This document shows, piece after piece, positions 31,780 to 41,511 of a DNA stretch of 64,000 bases. The stretch lies in NCBI GenBank assembly GCA_963752585.1, contig CAVVYV010000007.1, positions 415,893-479,892 of the forward strand, given 5' to 3'. How positions within the stretch are numbered: position 1 is the first letter of the stretch; each line of letters starts with the position of its first letter. The position numbers and the translations under genes are program-made. The notes beneath the pieces were generated by a model. The model ran no database searches. It was not told the DNA's origin and saw only the letters and a program-made list of their open reading frames with translations. The stretch is from CAVVYV01 sp963752585 (lineage in GTDB: Bacteria; Actinomycetota; Thermoleophilia; Solirubrobacterales; 70-9).

Positions 31780-33174
31780 GGCTGCTCCTCCGCGCCCAGG
31801 TTGCCGGGCCCCCGTTCGATGCCGTCGGTCGGGCGCACCGTCACGCGATGCGCACCGCTGCGGGTGTCGCGCACCATCTGCCTCCAGCCCTTCCCAGGCC
31901 GGCCGGTCGGAGAAGGTCTCGCGCAGGTATCCGAGCAGCGCGACCATGTCCGCGTCGGACAGCACGCCCGCGAAGGCCGGCATGACGGAGCTCGCCTCCC
32001 CGTCGGCCGGCGGCAGGCCGAACAGCGTCACGTTCACGATGTTCTGCGGGCTCGGCGCGTTGACCGCGGTGCTCAGGTGGAACGACAGGCCGCCGTACGG
32101 CTGCGGGCGCCCGCTCTCGTGGCAGCTCGCGCAGGCGCTGGCGTAGACGAGCGCGCCGCGGTCCTCGGCCGTGGCAGCCACCGGGATCGCCTGGCTGTCC
32201 GCCGACGACCCGGCCGCGTGCATCGTCGCCGCCGCCGCCCGCGCGGCCTCGGCCGCCTGCACCCGCTCGGGCCAGGGCTGGCCCATCACGTCGGCGGTAT
32301 AGGTCGCGATCGCGAGGACGTCCTCGTCGGGCAGCCTGCCGAGGTTTCCGGTGACCTCCGCCATCGGCCCGCGGGAAACGCCGTGGTCCGCGTGCCAGCC
32401 GTTGCGGAGGTAGGATGCAAGGCTCTCGACGTCCCACGGCACCGGCGCGGGCGAATCCGCGTTGATCGGATAGGCGGTCCAACCCTCCGCCTCGCCGCCC
32501 GCCCACTTCTCATCCCTGATCCGCGCGCCGAGCGCGTTGCGCGGCGTGTGGCAGGCGCCGCAATGGGCGAGGCCCTCGGCGAGATAGGCGCCGCGGTTCC
32601 AGGTCTCGTCCTTCGCCGGGTCCGGCTCGAAGACGCCCGCGTCGAGGAACAGCAGCTTCCAGCCGGCGAGCGCCATGCGGATGTTGTAGGGGAAGGCCAG
32701 ATCGTTCTCGGGCGCCGTGCTGGAAACCGGCTGCCGCGTCATCAGGTAGGCGAAGAGCGCCCTGTTGTCCTCCGGGGTCACCAGGGTGAAGTGATCGTAG
32801 GGGAAGGCCGGGTAGAGGTGCCGGCCGGCGCGGTCGACGCCTTCGTGCATGGCGCGCGCGAAGGCTTCCTCGCTCCAGGCGCCAATGCCGGTCTCCTCGT
32901 CCGGGGTGATGTTGGTCGAGTGGATCGTGCCGAACTGGGTCGGCACCGCGAGCCCGCCGGCGAAGGCCTCGCCGCCCGGGACCGTATGGCAGGCGATGCA
33001 GTTGCCGACCGCCGCGAGCCGGGCGCCCGCTTCGACGAGGGCCGGGTCGATGCTGGACGGCTCGGCGCGCGCGACCGGCGCGATGTCGCGCCGCCAGGCC
33101 AGGCCCACCCCCGCCAGTGCCAGCAGCACCGCCAGCAGGACGATTCCGACCACGATCCTGGCGAAAGTGAGCAC
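31764..33174 (-). CDS. Membrane-anchored triheme cytochrome c, electron acceptor of the hydroxylase
   Basis: About 470 residues. One N-terminal membrane helix (IVVGIVLLAVLLALAGVGLAW) anchors three heme sites: NCIACHTVPGG, HCGACHTPRNALG and CASCHESGRPQPYGG. This three-heme layout is that of the cytochrome partner of alcohol, aldehyde and IorAB-type dehydrogenases. A one-base error near 31877 joins its frame to the next gene; corrected, it ends EEQPWRQD with TGA at 31764-31766, overlapping the 2Fe-2S gene by 16 bases. Passes electrons on to the respiratory chain. Confidence 0.9.
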
Positions 33175-33288
33175 TGCGGTCCCCGAAGCGCTGCTGCGGT
33201 CGAAGAAAACGCGCGGGGAAGGAGAGGGTTCCGCCGCAATCGGGCGGCGCGGCGCCTTCGGGCCACGGCGAACGCCCGGGGGCTGCCC

Positions 33289-33918
33289 TCAGCCTTCGCG
33301 GCCGGAGGCCTGGTCGGTGACGGTGAGCCGCGGACCGCCTTCCCCCTCGTCGCGGATGACCACGTACTGATCGCCGGTCGCGTCCAGCATGATGATCTCG
33401 ACCGGCGCCTGGTTGCGGTAGTTCTTCCACATCCCGTAGATCGCCGCCGCCGTCATCAGGTGGGTATCCTCCGAGCTCGCCCGAAGCCAGCTCTCGGTCG
33501 GGGTGAGCGTGAGGGCGCTGCCGTTCTCGGTGACTTCCGCGATCATCGGGGCGCCCAGTCGTTCGGAAACCTGGAACAGCAGGGCGTCTAGGTCGGCCGA
33601 ATAGGCGGCGAAACCCGCCGTGCCCTGGCCGGCGTCGAGCTGCGAGCGGGAGACCTCCCGCAGGAGCTCGCCATAGATCCAGCCTTCCTGACCGGTGGGA
33701 AGCACGCGGACGCCGACCCATCCGCCGTCGCGACGAAGCTCGATCACCTCGGTGCCGCCCTCGGCGCGGTCCCGCACCGAGGCGGCATCGGACGGGCCGG
33801 CGCGCAGGTTCACGAGGTCGGCGCCGACTTCGTAGATGTCGCCTGGACCGGCGATCGCCGGCACCGCGAGGCACGCCGCTAGAAGCGTTGCAGGGAGACG
33901 AATGCAAACACCGCTCAT
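33289..33918 (-). CDS. Exported SH3-domain protein
   Basis: 209 residues, intact. A signal peptide (LPATLLAACLAVPAIAG) is followed by a bacterial SH3 domain, seen in DLVNLRAGPSDAASVRDRAEGGTEV and GWVGVRVLPTGQEGWIYGELL. The remaining 120 residues (FAAYSADLDALLFQVSERLG, TVTDQASGREG) match no family I know. It precedes the cytochrome-hydroxylase operon on the same strand with a 114-base gap, and it is divergent from the oxidase cluster. Role unknown; SH3 domains of this kind often bind cell wall or partner proteins. Confidence 0.8.
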   Translation of the reverse strand: MSGVCIRLPATLLAACLAVPAIAGPGDIYEVGADLVNLRAGPSDAASVRDRAEGGTEVIELRRDGGWVGVRVLPTGQEGWIYGELLREVSRSQLDAGQGTAGFAAYSADLDALLFQVSERLGAPMIAEVTENGSALTLTPTESWLRASSEDTHLMTAAAIYGMWKNYRNQAPVEIIMLDATGDQYVVIRDEGEGGPRLTVTDQASGREG

Positions 33919-34145
33919 GACAAGGTTCTCCTCCGATCCCTCAACACCGCTCCGGGCGCGGCGGTTCCCAAAAGCGCAGGCGAAAGCCGCCCGTTCGCGG
34001 AACCATTCGAGGAGTCGGGCTGTTGAGACTGGCGTGCGACCCCTGCAGCGCCGTCGACCGGTTCCAGCACGATCATCGAGGGCGGCCGGAACGGTCGGCC
34101 CGCGACCCTCGCCGCACGGCTGCGGATACGGTCGTCGGGATCGTC

Positions 34146-35120
34146 ATGCCGGTCGGCTCCTCGCGCTTCTTCTCCCTGGCCTTGTCGCCGCCTGCGGCGG
34201 CGAGCAGTCGACGCTGAACGCGGCAGGAGCAGAAGCGCGGCACGTCGCCGTCCTGTTCTGGGCAATGGCCATCGGCGGCGGCCTGATCTGGACCGGGGTG
34301 GTGGGCGCGTTCCTGTTCGCTACGCGCGCCGACCGGCGCGCCTGGAGCCAGCACGCCGCGGGGAGGCTCATCCTCTGGGCGGGCGTTGCGTTCCCCGTCC
34401 TCGCGCTCGCCGCCTTGCTCACCTATGCCCTCTGGCTGATGCCTTCGCTGCGGCCATGGACCGATGCCGAGCCGACGAAGCTGAGCATCGAGGTGACGGC
34501 CCGGCAGTACTGGTGGGAGGTGCGGTACCGCCAGGCGGGCGGTGACGAGGTCGTGTCGGCCAACGAGGTTCGCGTGCCGGTCGGCGAGCGGGTCGAGTTC
34601 GTGCTCGAGAGCCCCGACGTCATCCATTCCTTCTGGATCCCGCCGCTCGGCGGCAAGATGGACATGATCCCGGGGCGGACGAACCGCCTCTCCCTGCAGG
34701 CCGATCGGGCGGGCACGTTCCGCGGGCAATGCGCCGAGTACTGCGGCGTCTCCCACGCCCTGATGGCGTTCACCGTCCTGGCGATGCCCGCGGCGGAGTT
34801 CCAGCGACTGGCTCGAGGCTGCGCGCCGTCCGGCCGAGGGCGCCCGCCGACCCGGGCTGGAGATCTTCGAGGCCAACGGCTGCGGCGCCTGCCATGCCGT
34901 GCGCGGCACCGCGGCGGGCGGGGCGGTCGGACCGGACCTCTCGCATCTCGGCGGCCGTGGCAGCATCGGCGCCGGCGTCCTGCCGATGAGCGCCGCGAGC
35001 ATCGCCCGCTTCATCACCGAGCCCGAGGCCGTGAAGCCGGGAGTCGCGATGCCCGGCTATCCGGGACTGGCGCCGGCCGATCTCGACGCCCTCGCCTCCT
35101 ACCTCGAGGGCCTCCGGTGA
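34146..35120 (+). CDS. coxB: caa3-type cytochrome c oxidase subunit II (frameshifted)
   Basis: Electron-entry subunit. A lipobox-type signal (LLALLLPGLVAACGG) and two membrane helices precede the cupredoxin domain with EVTARQYWWEVRY and HSFWIPPLGGKMDMIPG. The CuA site is GQCAEYCGVSHALM, with both Cys, His and Met. A C-terminal cytochrome c domain (GCGACHAVRG) makes it a caa3 type. A break near 34812 separates the two parts. No good start lies in the signal-peptide frame; the ATG at 34146 is one base out of frame, so an error there is likely. Its TGA overlaps the next GTG. Confidence 0.9.
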
Positions 35121-37618
35121 GCGGCGTGGGCCACGAAGCGGCCGAAACCGAGCGCCTGCGCGCGGTCTGGGCCAATCCGCCGGGCTGGCGCTACTGGTCG
35201 GCGGTCAACAACACCGCCATCGGCATCTGGTACGGGGCGGGCGCCTTCGTCTTCATGCTCTTCGCCGGGGCGCTGGCGCTCCTGGTGCGCCTGCAGCTCG
35301 CGGTGCCCGACAACGGCCTCCTGTCGGCCGACTTCTACAACCAGGCCTTCACGCTGCACGGCACGGTGATGATGTTCCTCTTCGCGGTGCCGATCTTCGA
35401 GGCGGTGGCGATCTTCCTCTTGCCGCCGATGCTCGGCACCCGCGAGCTCCCGTTCCCCCGCCTCTCCGCCTTCGGCTTCTGGAGCTTCCTGCTCGGCGGG
35501 GTCTTCGTCTGCGGCTCGATCTTCTTCGGCGCCGCGCCGTCGAGCGGCTGGTTCATGTATCCGCCGCTCGCCACCGACCCGGAGCTCAGCGGCATCGGCG
35601 CCGACATCTGGCTGCTCGGCCTCTCCTTCATCGAGGTCGCCTCGATCGCGGCGGCGGTCGAGATCATCGTCGGCGTCTTGAAATGCCGCGCGCCGGGCAT
35701 GCGGGTCAACCTGATGCCGCTCTTCGCCTGGTACCTGCTCGTCGTCGCGGCGATGATCCTCTTCGCCTTCCCGCCGCTGATCGCCGGGGACATCCTGTTC
35801 GAGCTCCAGCGCATGTTCGACTGGCCGTTCTTCGATCCGGCCCGCGGCGGCGACCCGATCCTCTGGCAGCACCTGTTCTGGATCTTCGGCCACCCGGAGG
35901 TCTACATCATCTTCCTGCCGTCGATCGCGCTCCTCGCGATGATCGTGCCGACCTTCGCCCGGACGCCGATCGTCGGCTATTCGTGGATCGTGCTCGCCGC
36001 CGTCGGCACCGGGTTCCTCTCCTTCGGGCTCTGGGTGCACCACATGTTCGCCACCGGCCTGCCGCAGATCTCGCTCGCCTTCTTCTCGGCGGCCTCGGAG
36101 GCGGTCGCCATCCCGACCGGCGTGCAGATCTTCGCCTTCCTCGCGACGATGCTCGCCGGCCGGGTCGTCTTCTCGACGCCGATGCTCTTCGGCATCGGCG
36201 GGGTGGCGGTGTTCGTGATCGGCGGGCTGACCGGCGTCATGGTGGCGCTGGCGCCGTTCAACTGGCAGGCGCACGACAGCTACTTCATCGTCGCCCACCT
36301 GCACTACGTGCTGATCGGCGGCATGCTGTTCCCGCTGGTCGCGGGCCTCTACTACTACTTCCCGCTGATCGGCGGCCGGAAGCTTTCCGACCGGCTCGGG
36401 CGCATCGCCTTCTGGCTGATGTTCGCCGGCATCAACCTCGCCTTCTTCCCGATGCACGTCAGCGGCCTCGCCGGGATGCCGCGGCGGGTGTTCACCTACC
36501 CGGAGGCGAGCGGCTGGGGGGCGCTCAACCTCGCCTCCACGCTCGGCGCCTTCGTCCTTGCCGCCGGCATCCTGGTCGTGGTGGCCGACGTGCTGCGCCC
36601 GAAGCGCCGGCAGCCGGCCGCGGGGATCAATCCCTGGAGCGCCGGGACGCTCGAATGGGTGAGCGACCCGGAGGAGAACTGGGGCGTGCGCTCGGTGCCG
36701 CTGGTGCGGAGCCGCTACCCGCTCTGGGAGGAGCCCGGGCTCCGCGCCGAGATCGAAGCCGGCAGCTGGTACCTGCCGGATGCCGAGGAGGGATGGCGGG
36801 AGGGCCTGATCACCTCGGTCCTCGACGCCGAGCCCGAGCAGTGCCAGCGCATCGCCGGCAACTCGTGGCTGCCGATGCTCTCCGCCGCCGCGCTCGGGGC
36901 GGTGTTCGTCGGGCTGACCTTCCACTGGTGGCTCTTCTCGCTGGCCTTCGTCGGCGTGACCCTGGCGCTGATCGTCGCCTGGCTCTGGACCGGCACGGCG
37001 CACATCCCGGAGAAGCCGGCGAAGCCGGTCGGCCGCGGCCTCGACGCTGCCGCTCTACGCCTCCGGGCCGGCCTCGGTCGGCTGGTGGGGCATGTTCATC
37101 ACCATGGTCGGGGACGCGACCGCGTTCGCGAGCCTCGTCTTCTCCTACTTCTTCTTCTGGACGATCCACGCCGACTTCACCGCCGGCCAGCCGGGTCCCG
37201 GCGTCGCCTGGCCGATGGCCGCCCTGGCGCTCTTCGCGCGCCGCCTGGGCGGCGATGCTGGCCGCCCGCCGCCTCAACGGCCGCGGCGCCACCGGCGGCA
37301 TGCGCCTCGCACTGGGGGCGAGCCTGGTCCTGGCGTGCCTGGGCGGCGCCGCAGGCTTCCTCGGTCCCGTGGACCGCCGGCATGGACCCGGTGAGCCACG
37401 TCTATCCGGCGATCGTCTGGACGCTGGTCGGCTGGACCCTGGCCCATGCCGCGGTCGCGGCGATCATGCAGGGCTACTGCCTCGCCCGGAGCCTCGCCGG
37501 CCGGCTGACGCCCGAGCACGACATCGACCTGCACAACGTCGTGCTCTACTGGCATTTCCTGCTCGTGACCGCCGCGATCACCTTCGCGGTGGTCGGGCTC
37601 TTTCCCCTGGCCGTGTGA
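35117..37618 (+). CDS. ctaD: Cytochrome c oxidase subunit I fused to subunit III
   Basis: About 833 residues. Subunit I shows the heme ligand in FTLHGTVMMF, the CuB His and Tyr in WIFGHPEVYIIFLP (the Glu marks an A1-type proton path), VHHMFATG, and HDSYFIVAHLHYVLIGG with both heme ligands. After about residue 640, and a one-base error near 37048, subunit III helices follow: SVGWWGMFITMVGDATAFASLVFSYFFFWTI and LHNVVLYWHFLLVTAAITFAVVGLFPL. Further breaks near 37240 and 37370. No separate ctaE is present. GTG start overlaps the coxB stop. Confidence 0.93.
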   Translation: MSGVGHEAAETERLRAVWANPPGWRYWSAVNNTAIGIWYGAGAFVFMLFAGALALLVRLQLAVPDNGLLSADFYNQAFTLHGTVMMFLFAVPIFEAVAIFLLPPMLGTRELPFPRLSAFGFWSFLLGGVFVCGSIFFGAAPSSGWFMYPPLATDPELSGIGADIWLLGLSFIEVASIAAAVEIIVGVLKCRAPGMRVNLMPLFAWYLLVVAAMILFAFPPLIAGDILFELQRMFDWPFFDPARGGDPILWQHLFWIFGHPEVYIIFLPSIALLAMIVPTFARTPIVGYSWIVLAAVGTGFLSFGLWVHHMFATGLPQISLAFFSAASEAVAIPTGVQIFAFLATMLAGRVVFSTPMLFGIGGVAVFVIGGLTGVMVALAPFNWQAHDSYFIVAHLHYVLIGGMLFPLVAGLYYYFPLIGGRKLSDRLGRIAFWLMFAGINLAFFPMHVSGLAGMPRRVFTYPEASGWGALNLASTLGAFVLAAGILVVVADVLRPKRRQPAAGINPWSAGTLEWVSDPEENWGVRSVPLVRSRYPLWEEPGLRAEIEAGSWYLPDAEEGWREGLITSVLDAEPEQCQRIAGNSWLPMLSAAALGAVFVGLTFHWWLFSLAFVGVTLALIVAWLWTGTAHIPEKPAKPVGRGLDAAALRLRAGLGRLVGHVHHHGRGRDRVREPRLLLLLLLDDPRRLHRRPAGSRRRLADGRPGALRAPPGRRCWPPAASTAAAPPAACASHWGRAWSWRAWAAPQASSVPWTAGMDPVSHVYPAIVWTLVGWTLAHAAVAAIMQGYCLARSLAGRLTPEHDIDLHNVVLYWHFLLVTAAITFAVVGLFPLAV

Positions 37619-37625
37619 GGTGCCG

Positions 37626-38006
37626 ATGCAGGTCCCGCCGAAGCCGGTCGACTCGCTCTGGACGCTGATCACCGCGCCCGTGGTCTGGGCGGTTCATTTC
37701 CTCGTCTGCTATGTCGCCGCCGCGGTGCTCTGCGCCAAGCGCGACACCTTCCCGATCGGCTTCGACACCCTCCGCCTCGGCCTCGGCGTCGTGACGGCGC
37801 TCGCGCTCGCGGCCATCGTGGTCGCCGGCCTCCTCGCCTGGCGGCAATGGGGCTTCGGCGTGGAGGATCCGCCGCACGACGCGGCCACCACCGACGACCG
37901 ACGGCGCTTCCAGGGCTTCGCGACGCTCTTGCTGTCCGGGCTGAGCTTCGTCGCGGTGCTCTACGCCGCCCTTCCGATCCTCTTCGTCATGGACTGCCGG
38001 TCATGA
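37626..38006 (+). CDS. Small membrane protein of the oxidase cluster
   Basis: 126 residues, intact. Three likely membrane helices: ITAPVVWAVHFLVCYVAAAVL, LGLGVVTALALAAIVVAGLLAW and FATLLLSGLSFVAVLYAALPILFV. It ends in MDCRS. Proteins of this shape sit between the oxidase and ctaG in many alphaproteobacterial caa3 clusters; their function is not established. ATG at 37626 is taken; a GTG two codons upstream is possible. The stop overlaps the ctaG start (ATGA). Confidence 0.75.
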   Translation: MQVPPKPVDSLWTLITAPVVWAVHFLVCYVAAAVLCAKRDTFPIGFDTLRLGLGVVTALALAAIVVAGLLAWRQWGFGVEDPPHDAATTDDRRRFQGFATLLLSGLSFVAVLYAALPILFVMDCRS

Positions 38007-38622
38007 GGGTGGTCGCGCTGTTCGCGGGCCTCGGCCTCCTCGCATTGCTCTGGGGCGGGCCGCTCCTCGGCGAGAACCGCGCCTCCTTCTCGGCGCACAT
38101 GCTGGCCCACATGGGGGTGGTGGCGCTCGCCGGGCCGCTCCTCGCGATCGGGATCGCCGGCACCCGCTGGGACGTCTCGGGCATCCATGCCGCAGCGGCG
38201 CCGGTGGTCGTCTCGGCCCTCGAGTTCGCCGTGGTCTGGGGATGGCATACGCCGGCGATGCGCCGCCTGGCCTTCGCCTCCGATGCCGGGCTGGTCGCCG
38301 AGCAGGCGAGCTTCCTCGCCGCCGGGGTCCTGCTCTGGATCTGCTGCATCGGCCGACGGGCCTCGCCGGCCGCGGGCGCGTTCGCGCTGCTCGCTGACCT
38401 CGATGCACATGACGCTGCTCGGCGCCCTGCTGGCGCTCGCGCCGAGGCCGCTCTTCGGCGAAGGCACCGTCACCTGCCTCGGCGCTGACACTCGGCGCCG
38501 CGCAGGACCAGCAGCTCGGCGGGGTGCTGATGCTGTTGATCGGCGGCGCCGTCTATCTCGCAGGCGGGCTCGCCCTGGTCGCGCGCCTGTTGTCCGGGCG
38601 CCGCCCGGCAGCCCGGCCGTGA
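38003..38622 (+). CDS. ctaG: CtaG-type oxidase assembly protein (frameshifted)
   Basis: Polytopic membrane protein of the caa3_CtaG family, needed for assembly of caa3 oxidase in Bacillus. Family histidines are seen in FSAHMLAHMGVVALAGPLLAIG, VVWGWHTPAMRRLA and, after a break near 38390-38400, TSMHMTLLGALLALAPRPLF. The C-terminal helix is LGGVLMLLIGGAVYLAGGLALV. Further indels near 38355 and 38487. About 206 residues. Its TGA overlaps the GTG of the cytochrome gene that follows. Confidence 0.85.
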
Positions 38623-39675
38623 GGATCCGCCGGTGGCATATCGTCGGTGCGGCGCTCGCGGCGCCGGCGGCAGCGCTGCTCGTCGCCTGGATCGGCTTCT
38701 TCAACGTCGGCGCCAGCAGCGGCCACTGGAAGATCACCGAGTGGTTCCTCGAGCTCGCCATGCGCTCGGCGATCCGCACCTACGCGCTGGCCGTCGAGAC
38801 GCCAGATGCGCTGCCGAAGGACGCGCTGATCCCGGCCGCCGGGCATTACAGGGAGGGCTGCGCCTTCTGCCACGGCGCGCCGGGCGTGCCGCGGAACTCG
38901 GCCGTTCTCGCCATGCTGCCGGTGCCGCCCGAACTGTCGCCGACCGTCGACGACTGGACCGACGCCCAGCTCTTCCGCATCGTCAAGCACGGCATCCGCT
39001 TCACCGGCATGCCGGCCTGGCCGAGCCAGGCGCGCGGCGACGAGGTCTGGATGATGGTCGCCTTCCTTCGCGCGCTGCCGGAGCTCGACAGCGACGCCTA
39101 CCGCGGGCTCGCCGCCGCCGACGCCGCGCTGCCGGAACCGCTTGCCCGCTGCGCCGCCTGCCATGGCGCCGACGGTCGCGGCGGCGGCGCGCACGTGCCG
39201 ATCCTGGCCGGGCAGAGCGAGACCTACCTGCGCGAGAGCCTGCGCGCCTATGCCGAGGGCCATCGCGCCAGCGGCATCATGCAGATGGCGGTCCGCGGGT
39301 TGAGCCCCGCCGAGCTGGCGGCGCTCGCCCGACACTACGCCGCCTTGCCGGGCGCGGAGCCGCCCGAGCCACGGCCCGCGATCGACCGCGCGGCCGAGCT
39401 CGCCGAGCCGGGGCCGCGCGGCCGACGGCGTTCCCGCCTGCCTCGATTGCCATGCCGGCGGCCGCGACCCGCACTTCCCCACCCTCGCCGGGCAGCGCGC
39501 CGACTACATCGCCGCGCAGCTCGAGCTCTTCCGCGCCGGGGTCCGCGGCGGCACGGCCTACGCCCAAGTGATGACCCGGGTCGCTCAGGGCCTCGACGAC
39601 CCGGACATCGCCGCGTTGGCGCGGTACTTCGCGAGCATGGCGCCTGTCAGCGGGGCGGAGGCGGAAACCCGGTAG
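38619..39675 (+). CDS. Membrane-anchored triheme cytochrome c (frameshifted)
   Basis: About 352 residues. One N-terminal helix (HIVGAALAAPAAALLVAWIGFF) and three heme sites: GCAFCHGAPGVP, RCAACHGADGRGG and ACLDCHAGGRDP. The second and third modules have the c4-like ending with YLRESLRAYAEGHR and YIAAQLELFRAGVRGG plus methionine ligands downstream. A break near 39418 precedes the third heme. It is translationally coupled to ctaG and probably feeds electrons to the caa3 oxidase. Confidence 0.88.
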
Positions 39676-39730
39676 AACCGAGCAACCGACGTCGCGGGCA
39701 GGCGTTGAGCGGTGCACTCCGAGGGCTGGC

Positions 39731-41056
39731 ATGCGAACTCTGGCCGCCACGATCGCTGTTCTGATCTCCGCCGGATGCGACGGCACGATCCCCTTTTCCG
39801 GCGAAACCGCCACGGTTCCGATCGAGCAGGGCTACGGGCCGAACCCGACCCTCCCGCCGCCGAATCCCACCCGGATTCCGACGGTGAGCATCGCTCCGGC
39901 CAACCCCTGGCCCGAGGGCACTGCCCCGACGGCGGCGCCGGGCCTCGCGGTCAACGAGTTCGCCGGCGGGCTCGACCATCCCCGCTGGCTGCACGTGCTG
40001 CCGAACGGCGACGTCCTGGTCGCCGAGAGCAACGCGCCTCCGAAGCCCGACGAGGAGTTCAGCCTGCGAGGCTGGGCCATGGGGCTCGTGATGCGGCGGG
40101 CGGGCGCCGAAGTCCCGAGCGCCAACCGTATCACGCTCTTGCGCGACGCCGACGGCGACGGGGTTGCCGAGACCCGCTCGGCGTTCCTCGAGCAGCTCAA
40201 CTCGCCGTTCGGGATGGCGCTGATCGGAGACACGCTCTACGTCGCCAACACCGATGCGATCGTCGCCTTCCCGTATCGGGCGGGCGCGACGGAGATCACC
40301 GCCGCCGGCGAGACGATCGTCGGGCTGCCGGGCGGGCCGATCAACCACCATTGGACCAAGGACGTCATCGCCAGCCCGGACGGGACCAGGCTCTACGCGA
40401 CCGTCGGCTCCAACAGCAACGTCGGCGAGAACGGCATGGCGGCCGAGGAGAACCGCGCCGCCGTGCTCGAGATCGATCTCGCCACGCGCTCGACGCGGGT
40501 GTTCGCATCCGGGCTGCGAAACCCGAACGGCCTCGCCTGGCAGCCCGACAGCGGGGCGCTCTGGGTCGCGGTCAACGAACGCGACGAGATCGGCAGCGAC
40601 CTCGTGCCCGACTACATGACCTCGGTGCGGGAGGGCGGATTCTACGGCTGGCCCTACAGCTACTTCGGCCGGCATGTCGACGCGCGCGTCGAGCCGCAGC
40701 GGCCCGATCTCGTCGCGCAGGCGATCGTGCCGGACTACGCGCTCGGTCCGCACACCGCCTCGCTCGGCCTGACGTTCAACGCCACCGACCGCTTCGGCCC
40801 GGAACGACGCAATGGCGCCTTCGTCGGACAGCATGGCTCATGGAACCGGATACCGCGCAGCGGCTACAAGGTGATCTTCGTGCCGTTCGAGGCCGGCATG
40901 CCCTCCGGCCCGCCGGAGGATATCCTGACCGGCTTTCTCAGTGCGGACGACGAGGCCTACGGTCGTCCGGTCGGCGTCGCCATCGATTCCGAGGGCGCGT
41001 TGCTCGTCGCCGACGATGTCGGCAACCGCGTATGGCGCGTCGTGCCCTCGCCCTGA
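39731..41056 (+). CDS. PQQ-dependent sugar dehydrogenase, exported lipoprotein
   Basis: 441 residues, intact. A lipobox-like ISAGC follows the short signal. The six-blade beta-propeller of the soluble glucose/sorbosone dehydrogenase family is seen in GLDHPRWLHVLPNGDVLVAESN, NHHWTKDVIASPDGTRLYATVGSNSN, ASGLRNPNGLAWQPDSGALWVAVNERDEIG and NGAFVGQHGSWNR. Calcium and PQQ ligands of this family fall in these stretches. It follows the oxidase cluster on the same strand, so electrons may pass through the triheme cytochrome. Sugar substrate unknown. Confidence 0.9.
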   Translation: MRTLAATIAVLISAGCDGTIPFSGETATVPIEQGYGPNPTLPPPNPTRIPTVSIAPANPWPEGTAPTAAPGLAVNEFAGGLDHPRWLHVLPNGDVLVAESNAPPKPDEEFSLRGWAMGLVMRRAGAEVPSANRITLLRDADGDGVAETRSAFLEQLNSPFGMALIGDTLYVANTDAIVAFPYRAGATEITAAGETIVGLPGGPINHHWTKDVIASPDGTRLYATVGSNSNVGENGMAAEENRAAVLEIDLATRSTRVFASGLRNPNGLAWQPDSGALWVAVNERDEIGSDLVPDYMTSVREGGFYGWPYSYFGRHVDARVEPQRPDLVAQAIVPDYALGPHTASLGLTFNATDRFGPERRNGAFVGQHGSWNRIPRSGYKVIFVPFEAGMPSGPPEDILTGFLSADDEAYGRPVGVAIDSEGALLVADDVGNRVWRVVPSP

Positions 41057-41065
41057 CAACGCGAA

Positions 41066-41085
41066 GGCCGGCCCGCGGACCGGCC
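41066..41085. terminator. Possible bidirectional terminator hairpin
   Basis: GGCCGG, eight-base loop, CCGGCC, between the convergent ends of the sugar dehydrogenase and PRC-barrel genes. The T-tract is weak, so the call rests on position. Confidence 0.4.
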
Positions 41086-41113
41086 CTCGTAACCGGGCTA
41101 GCGCCGGATCGGG

Positions 41114-41413
41114 TCAGGCGTGATGATGTTCCGGCAGCGCCTTCGCCTGATCCTTGGTCAACGACGTCGTCGCGTGGACGCTTCCGGTTTCGTCCCGCAT
41201 GAAGTTCAGCTGGCTCATCGCGAGCGCCACCGGCTTGGCGCCGATGCCCAGGAAGCCGCCGACGTCCACGATGACCTGGCTGGTGGGACCCGCGCCGTGC
41301 ACGTGCGCGACCGCCCCGACCTTCTCGTCCCCCGGGCCGTAGATCACGGCATCCACAAGGTTGGCTTCAGTGAGGTCGCTCGCCGCAAGCGGCTGATGTG
41401 CTGAATGATCCAA
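41114..41413 (-). CDS. PRC-barrel domain protein
   Basis: 99 residues, intact. The PRC-barrel fold is indicated by LVDAVIYGPGDEKVGAVAHVHGAG, TSQVIVDVGGFLGIGAKPVALAMSQLNFMRDETG. Small cytoplasmic proteins of this kind are common in alphaproteobacteria and occur singly. The C-terminus PEHHHA is histidine-rich. No partner gene is evident. Function unknown; RNA-binding and membrane-adaptor roles are known for other PRC proteins. Confidence 0.85.
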   Translation of the reverse strand: MDHSAHQPLAASDLTEANLVDAVIYGPGDEKVGAVAHVHGAGPTSQVIVDVGGFLGIGAKPVALAMSQLNFMRDETGSVHATTSLTKDQAKALPEHHHA

Positions 41414-41511
41414 TTGCCTATCCTCTCCGTTTCGACTCGTGTCGGGGGAACGCGTCGCGCCAGGCGCGGTTCCGTGGAGCGACAGAGGAAGGTCAAAGCC
41501 GCTCGTGCGGC

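Noticed and set aside
31285..33174. Apparent fusion of triheme cytochrome c with the 2Fe-2S subunit
   Set aside because: One base near 31877 links the frames. Corrected, the cytochrome ends at 31764, and the 2Fe-2S gene has its own ATG and ribosome site.
33836..37618. A single 1260-residue open frame across coxB and ctaD
   Set aside because: The frame joins coxB to ctaD only because of an indel in coxB near 34812. The correct coxB ends with TGA at 35118-35120, and ctaD starts at the overlapping GTG.
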